Assembly (NCBI GenBank): GCA_021464245.1
Contig: JADCRB010000075.1
Location: forward strand, 1,674,001-1,738,000
Direction of reading: 5' to 3'
DNA length: 64,000 nucleotides
DNA from: Carallia brachiata
Taxonomy: Eukaryota; Streptophyta; Magnoliopsida; Malpighiales; Rhizophoraceae
Each line of letters begins with the position of its first letter. Position 1 is the first letter of the stretch. The position numbers were made by a program, and so were the translations under genes. Of this stretch, positions 35,166 through 47,966 are shown in pieces. The notes beneath the pieces were generated by a model. That model made no database searches. It saw only the letters and a list, made by a program, of their open reading frames with translations, and was not told the origin of the DNA.

Positions 35166-35890
35166 AGAAAAAAAATAATGAATAAATACTGTTAGAAATT
35201 TAGCTGCACCGATAGAAAACCATCTTGAGCCGTAATTACTAATTGAAGTAGACTTCAACAGATTTGATCATGAAGCACATGAACATGTCTTTTGTAGTTT
35301 GTTTCCACGATGGAAACTAGTTTTTCACGATGAATGATTGTTTCTTCCGCATTTCCATCGAAACAGAAGACTTGAAATTGAGATGGAAACAGAATAATGG
35401 AAATAGAAAATAGCATCCAATTACTAAACAGGCCAACATTCTACAAATGCAAAGGCTGGTGCTTCCTACTCAATCACAGTGATTTCCTGTGATGCATAAC
35501 AGTTTCAATTTGAATATCTCATTATTCTACTACTTAACATTAGTCATAATCACAATGGTTTCCCCTTAACCACGAAACCTGCTTTACTTTTTTTTTTTCT
35601 TTTTTTTTTTATTTCCTGCCTTTGCATGCTAAGAGTTCTTTTCCGTAATTCCATGGTGACAAGGAATCAAAGGTAATATTCTTTACCAGATACTAAAACC
35701 CAATTAAAGGAAGATAGCAGTTTGGAAGTGCAACTCAACTTCCAAGGGAATCAAATGTGTTTTAGTGCATCTTCTAAACTTAAACGTAAAGTGGCAGACC
35801 AAAGGTTAACAAAACAATCGTTTTTATGTTATACCTTCCTTATTGTCAAAGCAAGATAAAACAGAAGAGCAGGAACATACTTGCAGATTA
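35166..35890. other. MSL gene 3' flank
   Basis: AT-rich spacer before the MSL stop codon. The segment nearest 35891 is presumably the 3'UTR. Long T runs occur at 35589-35611. No gene is seen. Confidence 0.45.
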
Positions 35891-38800
35891 TCATGGTTCT
35901 TGTTTAGCCATTGAGCATTGCATATTTAGCTCTTCATAAATTTTCTTCATCTCGATCACCAGTTGAGACCTCCGCCTATTTTTCTCCTCAAGATCTTGGA
36001 AATTCATGGTATGATTGCAATGGAGAGTCATTTTCAACTTATTCTCATCTTCAGTTTCCTTTATTTCAATACTGTGGTTAGGATGCCAGTTTTGAGGAGT
36101 CATTTCAAAGTACCTGCCCAAACAAGAGAAAGTTGCCAATCTAAATGCAAGGTTATAAATTGGTTCTTAGGAAACTTTGAAATGACTGGTGGTTCCCATT
36201 GCCCCACAAGCTCTAAACTTAATTCTCTGCTAGAGCTGTCTAAAACTGATTCACATGCTTGCAATAACACTCTTCTTTTTCCCAGTTAGGTTGGTTTACT
36301 TGTTCTGACTTGCTCGTTCATATGAAAGAGGCTGATCCCAATTGTTAAAACAAGATAATATTTTTCTTGATGGAATGAACTAAAATAGTTGAATTATCCT
36401 AAAAAGAAAATTTTGCCTTTCACATCTTCCCAGTAGGCATTGCCTCAGCGAAGAAAATTTCCCCAACTTATTTAGTGAGGTTTAAACAGATTCCTTTAAA
36501 TGTTAAACAGAGTTTTTTATGTTATCTTTCTTTCCTGTGACAAAACAGTCATCAGAATTTGATCACAGCAACAATTTACTTTTTTCAAGCTAGACATATT
36601 CTGTATTAACTGGCTACTACTGTATTAAGCTAGGCATCTCTGTCTAATGGAACAAGGAACATGAATAATGACAAGTTAGATAAACTAAAGGCTGATCGGG
36701 GTGCATCAAGGCAACGGAAGTTTTCATTTGACAAGGAAAATTTATACAATATAAAAGAGTGGATACAAAATTAGCAGCATGAACTTGACAGAAGCCAATT
36801 AGCAGAGTCCAACAGTTAGAAAAATCAATACTGCAGCATCTATTAATTTTACACAAAGAAACTTATGTTATCCCGCAGATAAGAGGATGAAATGTTGCTT
36901 CCAAAGATAATGCATGAAAAGATTTCTAAGAATAATGCTATCAAATTGAGAAAATTTCATCAATATCTTTCCAAAATTGCAAAATCAGTGAAGATTAGAT
37001 AAAGGAAGAAAAGGCAACGGCCAACTTACTTCTTAATTCTTTCCTTCAGCTTGGCAATTCTCTCAAGTGGCATCGCAAAAGGGATTGAGAATTCCAGAGA
37101 CTCACCCATATCAGGGCTTCTATAATAATTGCTGATGGGCATCATGGCTAAAACTGAATTCGGATAGTAAACCTTTTCTCTATCAGGTTTCAAGAAAACT
37201 GTTGTTAAGATGTCCATTTCTTCCACCACCAGCTGGTTAGTTCGAGATGAAGCATAATTAATGAAGTTCTCTTAGCACTACAAGTAAACAAGAAAGCATT
37301 ACTCAGAACTTACTGGAACGCCGTCAACTACGCAACAATCACCAACATCAAATGGATGAACCCCGAAAATGAATACAGCAGATTCAAAGACAGTCTTGAA
37401 GGTGTTACTAAAAGCAAAGGCAGCAGCAGTGAAGAATATGGCAATAGTTTCTGGAGTTGTAATCTTCATCAAAAGTAGCCAAATAATAAAGTCTGTAACA
37501 ACTAAGACACCTGATACAACTCTGTTCAATTGGGTGATAGCTCTTCTGGTGTCGTTTAAAGTAAATGTAAGCACTTTCCAATCGTGATGAACTTTCACCT
37601 GCAAAAAATTTATATGTAAAAATTAGCAATAAATAGGGCACAAAATTAAAAAATAAAAAATAAAAAAAAAACTTTTATCATACTTGCAAATTCTATGCTG
37701 CAATGTAACAAACATAACTTAGCAACAAGACACAAACATCTAGCGAATTCGAGTTATATAAAGCTGATAGATTATATTGCAGTCAAGAAAAATATGAAAT
37801 TCACGATCTAGTTTCTCCATAAAAAATTTTCTTACCACCCAGTCTGTCAAAGCTTTTTTGTCAATCTGTCCAGTCTCAAATCCACTAAACAAAGGGAAAA
37901 TACGATCCACCTCTTCCTTCGTGATGAACCGTAGGAGATCTTCCTCTTCAATGTACCTAGTTTGTGAGGAGAAAAAGTTGAATTGGAAGACCAGAAAGAG
38001 GGGAACTTATCTTAAAGAAGCCATGATCAACATTATGATATACATGCACTCACTTGCAACCAGGCTTGGCAACATTCCTGAAAATGCGATGAGCAGCAGC
38101 GATCGATTCAATTTCATTCTCGATGGAAATTTCTTTATTGCTTGCTTCACTTCTCTCCTCGTCGCTTTCCTCAACTGTGTTGGAAACAATGGAGGGCCCA
38201 GAACTTGTAAAATGATGAACCAATACCTTCATGGTCCAACCAGTAATCTCTTGTTTCTTCATCCTGTGAAGCTTTGCCATGTCAATTACCACCTTATCCT
38301 TTGTCCCTTTATCATTCTTCATAGACCTGAGGCTTAAGGTACCTGTCACAGCCTCCCCCTCAGCTGGAGGCCCTGAGAGTGTTTTCAAAACATACTCACA
38401 AAAGAGTGATTCTTGAATTCTGCCAAAAAATGTGTCAACTCGGAATTTAGATTCTAAAATTTCCAGTGACAAAGTCTTTAACAGCCACAAAAATGATCCA
38501 ACAAGAGCAGAAATAAGAGTCCAAGTTACTTGATTCATAATTTTCTGCACCTCCTTGGACCGTTTAACTCCATGAATCAACAAAAGAACCCAACCAAGAA
38601 GAAGAAAACCTATCCAAACAAACACCTGAACACTCCTCTGTAAACGGTGAACGAAAGGAAGATCCTTCATCCTTGACATGAAGTTTCTCTTATTTAGAAA
38701 AACAACAAAGTGCATAAACCAGTTTGCGATAAACATGCCACAGAAAACAAGATTCAAAAGCAAACACCACTTCCAAAACTTCAAGTCCCAAATCACAATA

Positions 38801-39186
38801 TCTCTCAGTTCCTTGATACTCACACTCACAATAAAGCAACCCAAAATGCCTAAAGCAGCAACCCACTCTATCAGTATACCAACTCTTAGTCTCTTATCCC
38901 CCTCTTTTTTCAATTCAATCTTCTTGTAAATCTCCTCTGCATCATAATCATCCTCTGACTGAAATGAACAGGGTTCTTGCATCGCTGACCTTGCAGACAA
39001 TCCCACGGTATCAGTGTATTCATCTGACCTTGAAAGCACAAGAGGACCTGATTCTTTCAGATCTGCAAGATCATTCGAGGGAGAACCATTTGGGGTTTTG
39101 TTGACTATATTGGCTTCTAAGTCTGTTTGAGCACTTGGGATTGTTATAGCCACTTCTTTACGAGTTGCTCTGCTCAGAGGCAGCAT
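35891..39186 (-). CDS. MSL: MscS-like mechanosensitive ion channel (MSL10-type)
   Basis: Five coding exons, 39186-38054, 37956-37836, 37598-37314, 37232-37030 and 36113-35891, all GT-AG, join to 654 residues. The long hydrophilic N-terminus is followed by several membrane segments (VAALGILGCFIVSVSIKE, LLNLVFCGMFIANWFMHF, VWIGFLLLGWVLLLI, TWTLISALVGSFLWLL). Then come the cytoplasmic loop, the pore-lining region (FFTAAAFAFSNTFKTVFESA) and the MscS beta domain beginning HPFDVGDCCVVDGV and continuing VYYPNSVLAMMPISNYYRSP. MSL10-group channels sit in the plasma membrane, conduct anions under membrane tension and signal wounding and cell swelling. This protein is shorter than Arabidopsis MSL10 (734 residues), mainly in the N-terminus. 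A leader intron is likely, with an acceptor just upstream of the ATG and a donor near 40285. Confidence 0.94.
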
Positions 39187-40285
39187 TATTATTACAACCC
39201 TGAAACTGTAAATCCAAAGAAAGAAGAAACTATGAAGCTTCCCACAATTTACATATCCTAGGCCAAAATCTTTAGACTAAGAATATCAGCAAGCAAGCCA
39301 ACATGTTTAAATGAAATATTTTTATGATGAGCATTTATGATTTAACTGTACCAAAGAAAGAGGGAGCACATGTACCAACAGCACATGAAACTCACTCTTT
39401 CAACAGTTGACAAAGAGAAATTTATGCTTCTGCATTCCGATGAAGAGACTGTTCAATTTTTCTTCTGCCACGTCCGAAACTCAAATCAAGTAAACTAGAT
39501 TATTCAAAATTGCTCATTTTTGCTTATATGAGTTCATTATCCTTCATATCTTGAAAAAAAACAAAAAAGAAACAACAGAAATATTGATTTCTCGTCTAAT
39601 ACCCATAACGAAAGTCTCTAAGTGGAGAAACACCACCAATTTACTGAACTATTTAATGTGCAAATCAATCCTCTTCGTTCTAGCCAGTTGGTCCATCCAT
39701 GAATTTACAAGTTGGCAAAACCCTCTCCTTTTTTTCTCTCTTCAACTAGAAATCTTCAGCATTTTAGCTATTTCCAACGGAAAGCCATTAATCTTCCAAA
39801 AGAAGACCATCAAATAGGTATTTAAATTTCACCAACCGGTACCGTAAAGATTGTATTGTGAATTTAACTTGCAAAACGTGGTAAAGTTGAATGAAAGTGA
39901 GCAAATGGATGAACTTGGAACCGAAAAGGCAGGAAATTAAACATGATGGCAATCACCACCACAGTCAAAATCAATCAAGCAAACATTAGCCTTAATGAGG
40001 CATGTTAAACATAGTACACAGAAATATTATTGCACAGATGGGGCACACCATCTTTCAACGAAAACATAAATTACATGGAAAGTGGGGGCCTGACAGACAG
40101 ACAGAAACAGTGAGACTACTAATAATAGTTTCTGCTAATCACTACACATAAAATGGTAAAAAGTGAGAACAGCAAATCTCAAACCACTAAACTGATCAAC
40201 AATGCATCAAATTCGTTAAATATTGACGAACCATCAAATGGGAACCATAAAAAAAGCGAAAAAAAAAGGTAAATAATGGACGCAC
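39187..40285 (-). other. Probable 5'UTR intron and leader of the MSL gene
   Basis: A GTTTCAG acceptor lies about 15 bp upstream of the MSL ATG. A donor ACCGCTG|GTGCGTCC occurs at about 40285, next to a GA-rich leader (40321-40340). The interval has no coding content. Inferred from splice motifs only. Confidence 0.45.
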
Positions 40286-40789
40286 CAGCGGTTAAAGTTG
40301 TTCCTATTTGCGTTGATGGTTGAGAGAGAGAGAGAGCTGAATGTATTGGGTTTCTCTGATCAATAGTCTGGTTAAAAAGACTGAAACTTTTTTGTCAAAA
40401 TTATGTGAGAGACATGGTAGTTGGTTAAGTTTCAATGGCCACTAGAGAAGAAAGAAGAGATCAAACCAGGAAACTGAAGATTGGAATTTTCTCTTTTTTC
40501 TTTTTCTTCTTTTTTGATCAAAAAAAAAAAAGGAATTCCCATAAAATATGGAGTTCCCGTTCGAGATGGTGGACATGGCGGATGGGAGTGGCTCTCAGCT
40601 CGAAGATGGCGGGCATGAAATCTTCAATTGAAGCCATGACTTTTTACTTTCTTTTGGCTCTCCGTTCACCTAGCTCCCTGCCGTTAGCCACTTAGCCTAT
40701 TAGACTCTAATTTTTGTTATTTGAAAATAATTTAATTTAATTTTTTTAACTAAAAAATAGATACCGTACAAGTATAATTATCATTGAAT

Positions 40790-40985
40790 TTAGGAATTGA
40801 ATTTAGGAACTGATCGCTATATCAACTTTATTTATATGTCATATTCAACTTAATTTATAAGAAATGTTTTTCTATTTAAATACTGTAGGATCGATTAAAC
40901 TTTTTTAAATTAATTACGACTATTGTTGAATTTGAAACTAACGATATACAAGCGACAATCAAATAGAACAAATTCAACTTTAGGC
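40790..40985. repeat. Dispersed AT-rich repeat, copy 2
   Basis: Same orientation as 31205-31440. Shared blocks include ATATTCAACTTAATTTATAA and TTAAATACTGTAGGATC. It is flanked on the right by a MITE-like segment. Confidence 0.5.
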
Positions 40986-40996
40986 GTTGCCACTAA

Positions 40997-41482
40997 TAGG
41001 AGTGTTCGTAATTTAGTTAACTGAACTGAATTATTATGATTGTTCTTAAATTAAAATTTTTGTTATATAAAATTAAAAATTGTTCCCAAACTAAAAATTC
41101 GATTAATTAAAAATTTTAATTTGATTTCAGTTAATTATTCGGTTAACTGAATTTAATAATAAAAAATTTAAAATTATAATCTAAGTTTTGAAAAAAATAT
41201 TTTGATATATATATGTGTGTGTTAAAAATTATAACTATTATTATATATAAAATATAAATAAAGAATTATTAGAGATATAATAATATTTTATTAATATTTA
41301 TTTATTAATAATCGTTGTATTAATAACATTATTTATTATTAAAAAATAATATATATATATATATATATCGGTTCAGTTCTTTTAACTTATTATAAAATCA
41401 ATGCGGTTAATTAAAATTTTTGTTCTGTTCAGTTTGATTTTCTCGATTAATTAAAATTTTTAATTTTTTTGAATATCCCTAA
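40997..41482. mobile_element. MITE-like element with AGGAGTGTTC / GAATATCCCT ends
   Basis: Starts TAGGAGTGTTCGTAATTTAG with GTTAACTGAACTGAATT, and ends GTTCAGTTTGATTTTCTCGA..GAATATCCCTA. The ends are roughly inverted, and the body is a palindrome-rich AT sequence with GGTTAA/TTAACC blocks. This is the common plant MITE pattern with GTTCGGTTAACCGAAC-type arms. An inner (AT)n tract lies at 41348-41368. The target-site duplication is unclear. Confidence 0.5.
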
Positions 41483-43387
41483 CTGCTAAGACTCATACCT
41501 AAATTATGAGTGAAAGAAGTACGTCAAAAAAATAATTTAATTATTATCTATATTCATACGCACACTAATATTGTGAAAAAAAATAAAAAAAATATTAGGC
41601 GGCATACTTGATACTTCCCATGTCATTCTATCTCATTTTCAAAGTAAATTTATTTGTCTTCCAAATTATTCGTACAAAGATTTTACGTAATTATTAGAGA
41701 GATTGAGATAATGAAACATCATGTAAAAGGGTATCTATAAATTTACTTTATCATCGAAGTTCAGGAGTCATTTCATATTAGCAAAGGTGGTAATTTAGTA
41801 ATATTTTAACGTTTTTTTTAAGTATTGATTTGAATTTGAGGTCTTGAACTCATATATTTTTGAATAAAAAAAAATTATGTATGAGTATATTATTGACTTC
41901 TAGACTCATTAAAATCAAGATCAAATTTAGAAAAAAAACTCATTTAAAGCACAATAATATTCTAGTGAAGATTCTCTCTATGAAAAAAAGTTGAATGGGG
42001 ACATCAATGATTTAAATTCGATAACTACCATATTCATGATAAATCTTTTTTTTTTATAAAAAAAGTCATTTTATGAGTTTTTTTTTTTTTTGAGGAAAGT
42101 CATTTTATGATTTCAAGAGTCTTATGTGTTTTTTTCTTTGTGCAAGGAGTCTTCAGAATGCTTTTTTATCTTTGTTAACAGCAACGAAGACATGCACTTC
42201 CAGCAATCAATGGTTACTGGGAGGAGAAAAGACCTAATTTAGCCTCTATTATAATTGAAAAGGTAAAATTTTTTAAGAGACATTTTAAAATTTAAATTTA
42301 AATTTTTATTCCACAAGTCTTAAGTTTAAATTAAAAAAAATATGAGATTAATAAGAAAGTATTGTATAGCTCGTTAGCTCAATGAGCCTCTTAATATATC
42401 AAAAAAATTAAAAAAATTAAAAATTGAGTTACATTTATTAAAAAGATGAATAAACTAATAAACCCCATTTGTTATTTGTTCTTCGATAAATCAATAAGAA
42501 ACACTAACATAAAGCTTTTTGTATGGTGCAACATTGTTGTCGTCTATTTGTATGCTTTTATTTTTTGGTTTGTAATTCTGAGTCTTCAATATTCTATGAT
42601 GAAACAACTGATGTACTTCTTCGCTCTACAATCCCTCTCTACTTTGTTCGAAGAAGTTTTGGTGACTCCAATTAATTTTCAATTTTTCTTCCACTCTAAA
42701 TGGTTACGTTGCAATAAAATTGTAAATATATCGACAAAATCGATTTTGGCTATATTTTATCGATTTAAATGAAATATCCTTCACTATAGCCAAGTTACAA
42801 TAACATATCTTGTCCACGTTATGTCATATGTGCTCTTTCACCAAGATTCTATGTATTTTGTGTGTTGATGAATGGACATAATTTTTAACTAGTGCAAGTT
42901 CCTAATAAACTTGGCTAGTAGTTATGACGTTCAAGAGTAAAGACGACAAGGAGGATAATAATTTCAACGAGAATATGACCAATGGGTCATATTATTGTTG
43001 ATTTTAGGTCACCTATAAAGACGGTCATTTTGGTTGACCAATTTTCAAGATAATAATAGTAAAATATCATTCCTCATCATCGCGCGAAAAGTCTAATGTC
43101 GGTGGAGAAAGAAACATTGGTTGGAGCATTGACTTGTGCATTATCAAAAAGAAAAAAGAAAAAAAATTATTGGACCCACCGTCAATCATTGTTTTGCAAA
43201 TATTCCAACAATGGGGAGTTGAAAATTTGTTTTCCTTTGCATTATTTTCTTTTTTGGGAATTTTCTAATTAAAATAAGAAATTCAAGTCAGTAAAAATGA
43301 CAACTAACTTCATATAAATAAATAAATAAGATTCTATTAAGAGGTATCAGCCTGTTGTAAGAGACATCGCATTGCTATAGTATTTTA
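41483..43387. other. Gene-free AT-rich stretch
   Basis: No coding or structured feature could be supported. The 108-codon frame at 42446-42772 has no recognisable domain. Its Cys, Phe and Tyr bias is that of random AT-rich sequence. Confidence 0.5.
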
Positions 43388-44658
43388 GGGCTCGTTTAGA
43401 GATACTGTCAATTTTTTATTACTGTTTTTTATTTATTATTTTTTTATTTTTATTATTTGCTGAATTTTTATATTTATTACTGTCAATTTTTTTTATAAGA
43501 ATAAAAAAGTAGAAAGAGAAAGGATAGTGAGAGAAATAGTAAAAAAGATGATGAATAGAGACAAAAAAAATGTAGAGAATGATTGATAGATAGATGAAAA
43601 GTAAAAAAGAATATTTAGAAAGAGATGATATAAATTGGATACATAGTGAAAAGGGGGAGAGAGAGTGAGACAAAGGGTAGAGAGAATGAGTAAAGAGAAT
43701 GATAGACAGAGAAAAGGAGAGAGAAAGAGGGTAGAGAGAGAATGATAGAAAGAGAGAAAGGAGAGAGAGGATAGAGAGAGAATTAGTAGAGAGAATGGTA
43801 GAGAGAGAAAATACGGAGAGAGGGTAGAGTAGAATGAGTGAAGAGAATGGTAGAGAGAGAAAAATGAGAGAGAGAGTAAAGAGAGAATGAGCAAAAAGAC
43901 TGGTATAATGAGAAAAAGGAGAGAGAGTGTGGGTAGAGAGAATTAGTAGAGAGAGAAAAAGGAGAGACAGGATAGAGAGAGAATCAGTAGAAAGAATGAT
44001 AGAGTAAGAAAAAGGAAAGAGAGTGTGAGTAGAGAGAAAAAGAGAGAGAGGAAAGAAAGAGAATCAGTAAAGAGAATGATACAGTGAGAAAAAAGAAAGA
44101 GCATGACTAAAGAGAGAATGGTAGAGAGAAAAAATATGAGAGAGAGACGGTAGAGAAAGAATGAATGAAGAGAATGTTTGAGAGTGAAAAAGAGAGAGAG
44201 TGGGTAGAACGAGAACGAGAACGAGTAGAGAGAGAAAAATGAGAAAAAGAGAGAGGGTAGAGAGAGAATGAATAGAGAGAATAGTACAGAGAGAACGTAG
44301 AAAGAGAATGAGTAGAAAGAATGATAGAGAGAGAAAAGGAGAGAGAGAGAGAGAGGGTAGAGAGAGAACGAGTATAGAGAGAAAAAATAGGGGGATAGAG
44401 AGAGGTTGAGTAAAGAGATATATGATGAAGATGGTAGATAGAGAGAAAAAAAATTATATAAGAGAAAGTATAAAAAAGAAAGTGAAAAATAAATTGGAAA
44501 AGTATCTTTTATTTTTTACCTAATTTGTTGTTTTTTCTTTAAAAAATGCTTTAAACATTTCACCAAAAAAACAGAAAACAAAAACGATGCAAACATATTT
44601 TTTTTTTTTGTGAAAAATAAACGAAAAATAGAAAATAAAATTGTTACCAAACGGACTC
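43388..44658. mobile_element. Tourist/Harbinger-like non-autonomous element with a GA minisatellite core
   Basis: Left end TTA|GGGCTCGTTTAGAGATACTG, right end TTGTTACCAAACGGACTC|TTA. The ends are imperfect inverted repeats (GGGCTCGTTT against GAGTCCGTTT), and TTA is duplicated on both sides, as for PIF/Harbinger (Tourist) insertions. Next to each end are matching A/T blocks. The interior (about 43500-44470) is almost pure purine on the plus strand. It has no transposase, so mobility would depend on an enzyme encoded elsewhere. Confidence 0.7.
43500..44470 (+). repeat. Purine-rich GA minisatellite
   Basis: Nearly 1 kb of degenerate tandem units on the theme GGTAGAGAGAGAATGAGTAG / AGAGAATGGTAGAGAGAGAA / AAAGGAGAGAGAG, with an approximate period of 50-60 bp. 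Pyrimidines on this strand are almost only T in TAG and TGA. Long polypurine tracts with mirror symmetry can form triplex DNA. Translations of this region in any frame are artefacts. Confidence 0.85.
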
Positions 44659-47600
44659 TTAGTTTTCCCTTTTGAGATTTTGATTATTCTTAATTATTGC
44701 TAAAAATTGAGAAATAAAAAAAAGAGTTAACTAATTGAAACTATAGCTGTCAATATATAATTAAACCCTTCTAGATAACTCTAAACAAATAAAGTATCCA
44801 TTTTTTTAATGATTTTTTTTTTTTAAAAAAAAAGAAATAATTCCCACAAACCCACCAAAAAATTTGTTCTGCTCAAGTCAAACACCGCTCGAACTTACTG
44901 GACCTGCCTCGTTTGACTTCTGTGATTGGAACAAATGTAGGGCCTGTCCCATGTGCCAGGCGATGTCGCAAGCCCATCTCAAATGGGAAAACTTGAAAGA
45001 CTCATACAGTAAATGAGGTGAAAAATATAGGTGTTTATTTGTCTCTTTATTTTTTAAGAAGATATTCTTATCTTTTTTTTTCTTTTCTTCATCAGAAAGA
45101 TGTTCTTATCCCTTATAATTAAATTATATTATCATTTAAGATAATAGTTTGATAATAATTTAATATATATTTTTTATTTATAATTTTAATTCGAATCTTA
45201 ATAACTTTATTTTACAGGTAATGTCCCATTTTGACCGTCAATTTAACTATAATTACATAGTCTGGTTCCATACTTGACAATCGTTGTGATTGGTTTAGAG
45301 AGTTCCTCTTATGCTCAACAGTATTCAGATAGTAAATTTTTTTTATGAGTTAAATTAAATGAGTCACACATATAAAATTATTCTGACCTCAATTATAAAT
45401 CGGATAATTAATATATATACAATAATATTTTTTTTACTGCCAAAAAAAAAATCATAAATGTATCTCTCATTAGTTTATCTTTCCACGTTGCTTTAGCAGC
45501 GCTCATCTAAAAAATGGAAAACGTTAATTGGACAAAGAGAGTGGGTGGGACCGGGGGCAATGGGGAGGGAGGAAAACGGAGAGAGAGAGAGAGGAAAGAA
45601 AGAAAGTGTGTTTAGTCTTGTATATTTTACTTTTTTTTTTATTTGAAAATATATTATCTGTCAATCGATTAAAGTTGATCCACCACACATCTATAAAATA
45701 TGTATAAAAAATTTACGGTCTTTTGTTTTACGCGTCAAAAAAAAAAACGTTTTGTTTTTGATTTGTTTGCGTCTGTTTGTTAACAACACTTCTCAAATAC
45801 ATGAGCTATTCCAAGCATGGCCAGTATGTTTGGGAGACTTAAAAATATTGGAAAGATCATTTTTTCAGTCGCTTTGCTTCTTGAGAAATCCATGTGATTT
45901 AAGAACAAGTAAAACAGAATACTCTAGGGACAAAAAGATTAAAATTACTACCATGACAGTTTGCTTCAAAAGAATTTAATTTCTAATAATATGATTCCTT
46001 TTTTACAAATTTTAAAAATAATTTCCTGAAAAGCCATTTCATATCTAACTAAGGAATTAATTATAAAAATTTAAAAATACAAGGATATCATCGAGTTAAC
46101 AATATGTGGCATAGAGAAAAATTAAGGAGCAATACTTATACAAAAATTCGAGCGCAATAAAAATGTAAATTAATCACATCTCATTTGATTTTATAGATAA
46201 ATTAAATTGAATGCAGTAAAATAATTTTACTGCTCTTCTATGCCCATCATGTTGCTCGATAAGTATAATGCTCTATGATACATTGGTGAAAAGGCAATCA
46301 AGGGCTTGAAATGTCTATGCATTCAACCTTTATTTTAAGTAACAAGCTTATGCAATCATTTCTTGTTGAAGGATCGACAAGTTTCTTATTTGATCATGTT
46401 GCTTAATCTTTTTTTTTTTTTTTTTTGGTTACATGTTGCTCGGTCTATTTGGACATTGTCATATCCTTATAATCTCCTCCATTAAATTTTTTGATCCGCA
46501 TTACATTGATGAATGAAGATTATTATTATTATTATCGTTATTTTAAAATTATCCATGGTCTCATGAGCTATTCAGGAAAATCAGCATTAATGTTTCATTG
46601 GTTTCTTGATTTATTAATCGTTACAAATTACGTATCCTTCTTCCTACGTGAATTTACCTTTTCAGTTAATCTTACAATTTATCATCATTATGAACATTAA
46701 TATGACCAGCATCTTCAATCATCAGTGAACCCCATCCTCATTCCGAGCTCCTAATCATGATGTCAGTTGGCACTGCCTGTCCATAATACAACGTCACACC
46801 CCAACTACAACCATAATCAAATGAGCGTTACTTTTCAACCCAAAGAATTTAAATTATTTTTTAAAAAAATTACATAAACGCATAACTTATAATATATAAA
46901 AAATATATAATTAATTCAATAATTTATTTTTTAAAAATTTTAATTATTCAGATTTTACATATCAATTTATATTTATTATTACGTATTTACGTAAAATTTT
47001 CTTTTATTTAAATTGAAATAAACTAGCACACACGTTAAGGTAGTAAAATTTGATCCGACTTGAATAACATAAATTTGACCTTAACATATTTTGTTTTAAA
47101 AAAAAAATCTATAACGAATATAACAGTTATCGAATATGTGAGTTAAGATCAGAGTAACTCCTATTTATTTGAATTTCATTCAAATATGTTAAGGTTACCC
47201 TAACACTGTTGGACCGGACGAACCTTCCTACGTCTAATCGATGTCCTTACGTTCAACTACAGTGTTAACGAGTCATAAACCGACAATCGTACTGCTAAAT
47301 TGTAGTAAAAAATATATCGAATTACTACTAAATTACTACTTCAAACAGTATTATATTTTAAATTTGATAAATATGAAATTTGAGGAATTATCTCAATCGT
47401 ACCAGATAAATCTAAAACTTGATATACTTCAAACCTAACATACTGAAAATTCGAGATGTACAAATTCGAAATGACAAAAGACTCGAAGAGTCGGACATAA
47501 ATGCAACTTAAATCTTCCATTGCCTCCTCTACATACGCAAAACAGGCCACAGTGCAGCCAGCGACACCATGAAACAATTTTGGTAGGTTAAACCAAAAGG

Positions 47601-47966
47601 CAAGGCCAATTGTTCACAAACGTCCACATTTATATTGACGAACATATTATATAAGATTGCAAACAAACACAGTGTGGCGCCCTCGCGGCTGATCCTGCAT
47701 TCTCACCGCCCTCTTCATCTATAATCTAAAATATTTTAAAAAGAATAAAAAAAAAAAACAGAAAAAAAAAAAGCCTTGATGAAACAAGAAATTAAAGACC
47801 ACCCATTTCCTAGCAATCTGTTTTTCAAGTGAATAGTGTGAGAGAGATAGTCATTACGCGTTAGTATGCTGTAAAAATTGTGGATTGCAATCAATTTTTA
47901 TCATATCATATGATTTGATGCATTTGTCTTTTTATGTGTAAATGTATGTTTTAGCTTGGGAAAGAC
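44659..47966. other. Gene-free AT-rich stretch upstream of the DeSI gene
   Basis: No gene is supported. About 45285-45430 is an inverted copy of the dispersed repeat at 31205-31440. A GA-rich tract lies at 45578-45606. The part just before 47967 should contain the DeSI promoter and possibly a leader-intron acceptor (ATGTTTTAG at 47946-47954). Confidence 0.5.
45285..45430. repeat. Dispersed AT-rich repeat, copy 3 (inverted)
   Basis: The reverse complement shows ATAATTTTATATGTGTGACT..ATTTAA.TTAACTCATAA and then CTGAATACTGTTGAGCATAA, the same order of blocks as the copies at 31205 and 40790. It is diverged. Confidence 0.45.

Noticed and set aside
43493..43894. 133-codon minus-strand frame rich in Leu, Ser and Phe
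   Set aside because: It is a translation of the GA/CT minisatellite and has no protein-like structure.
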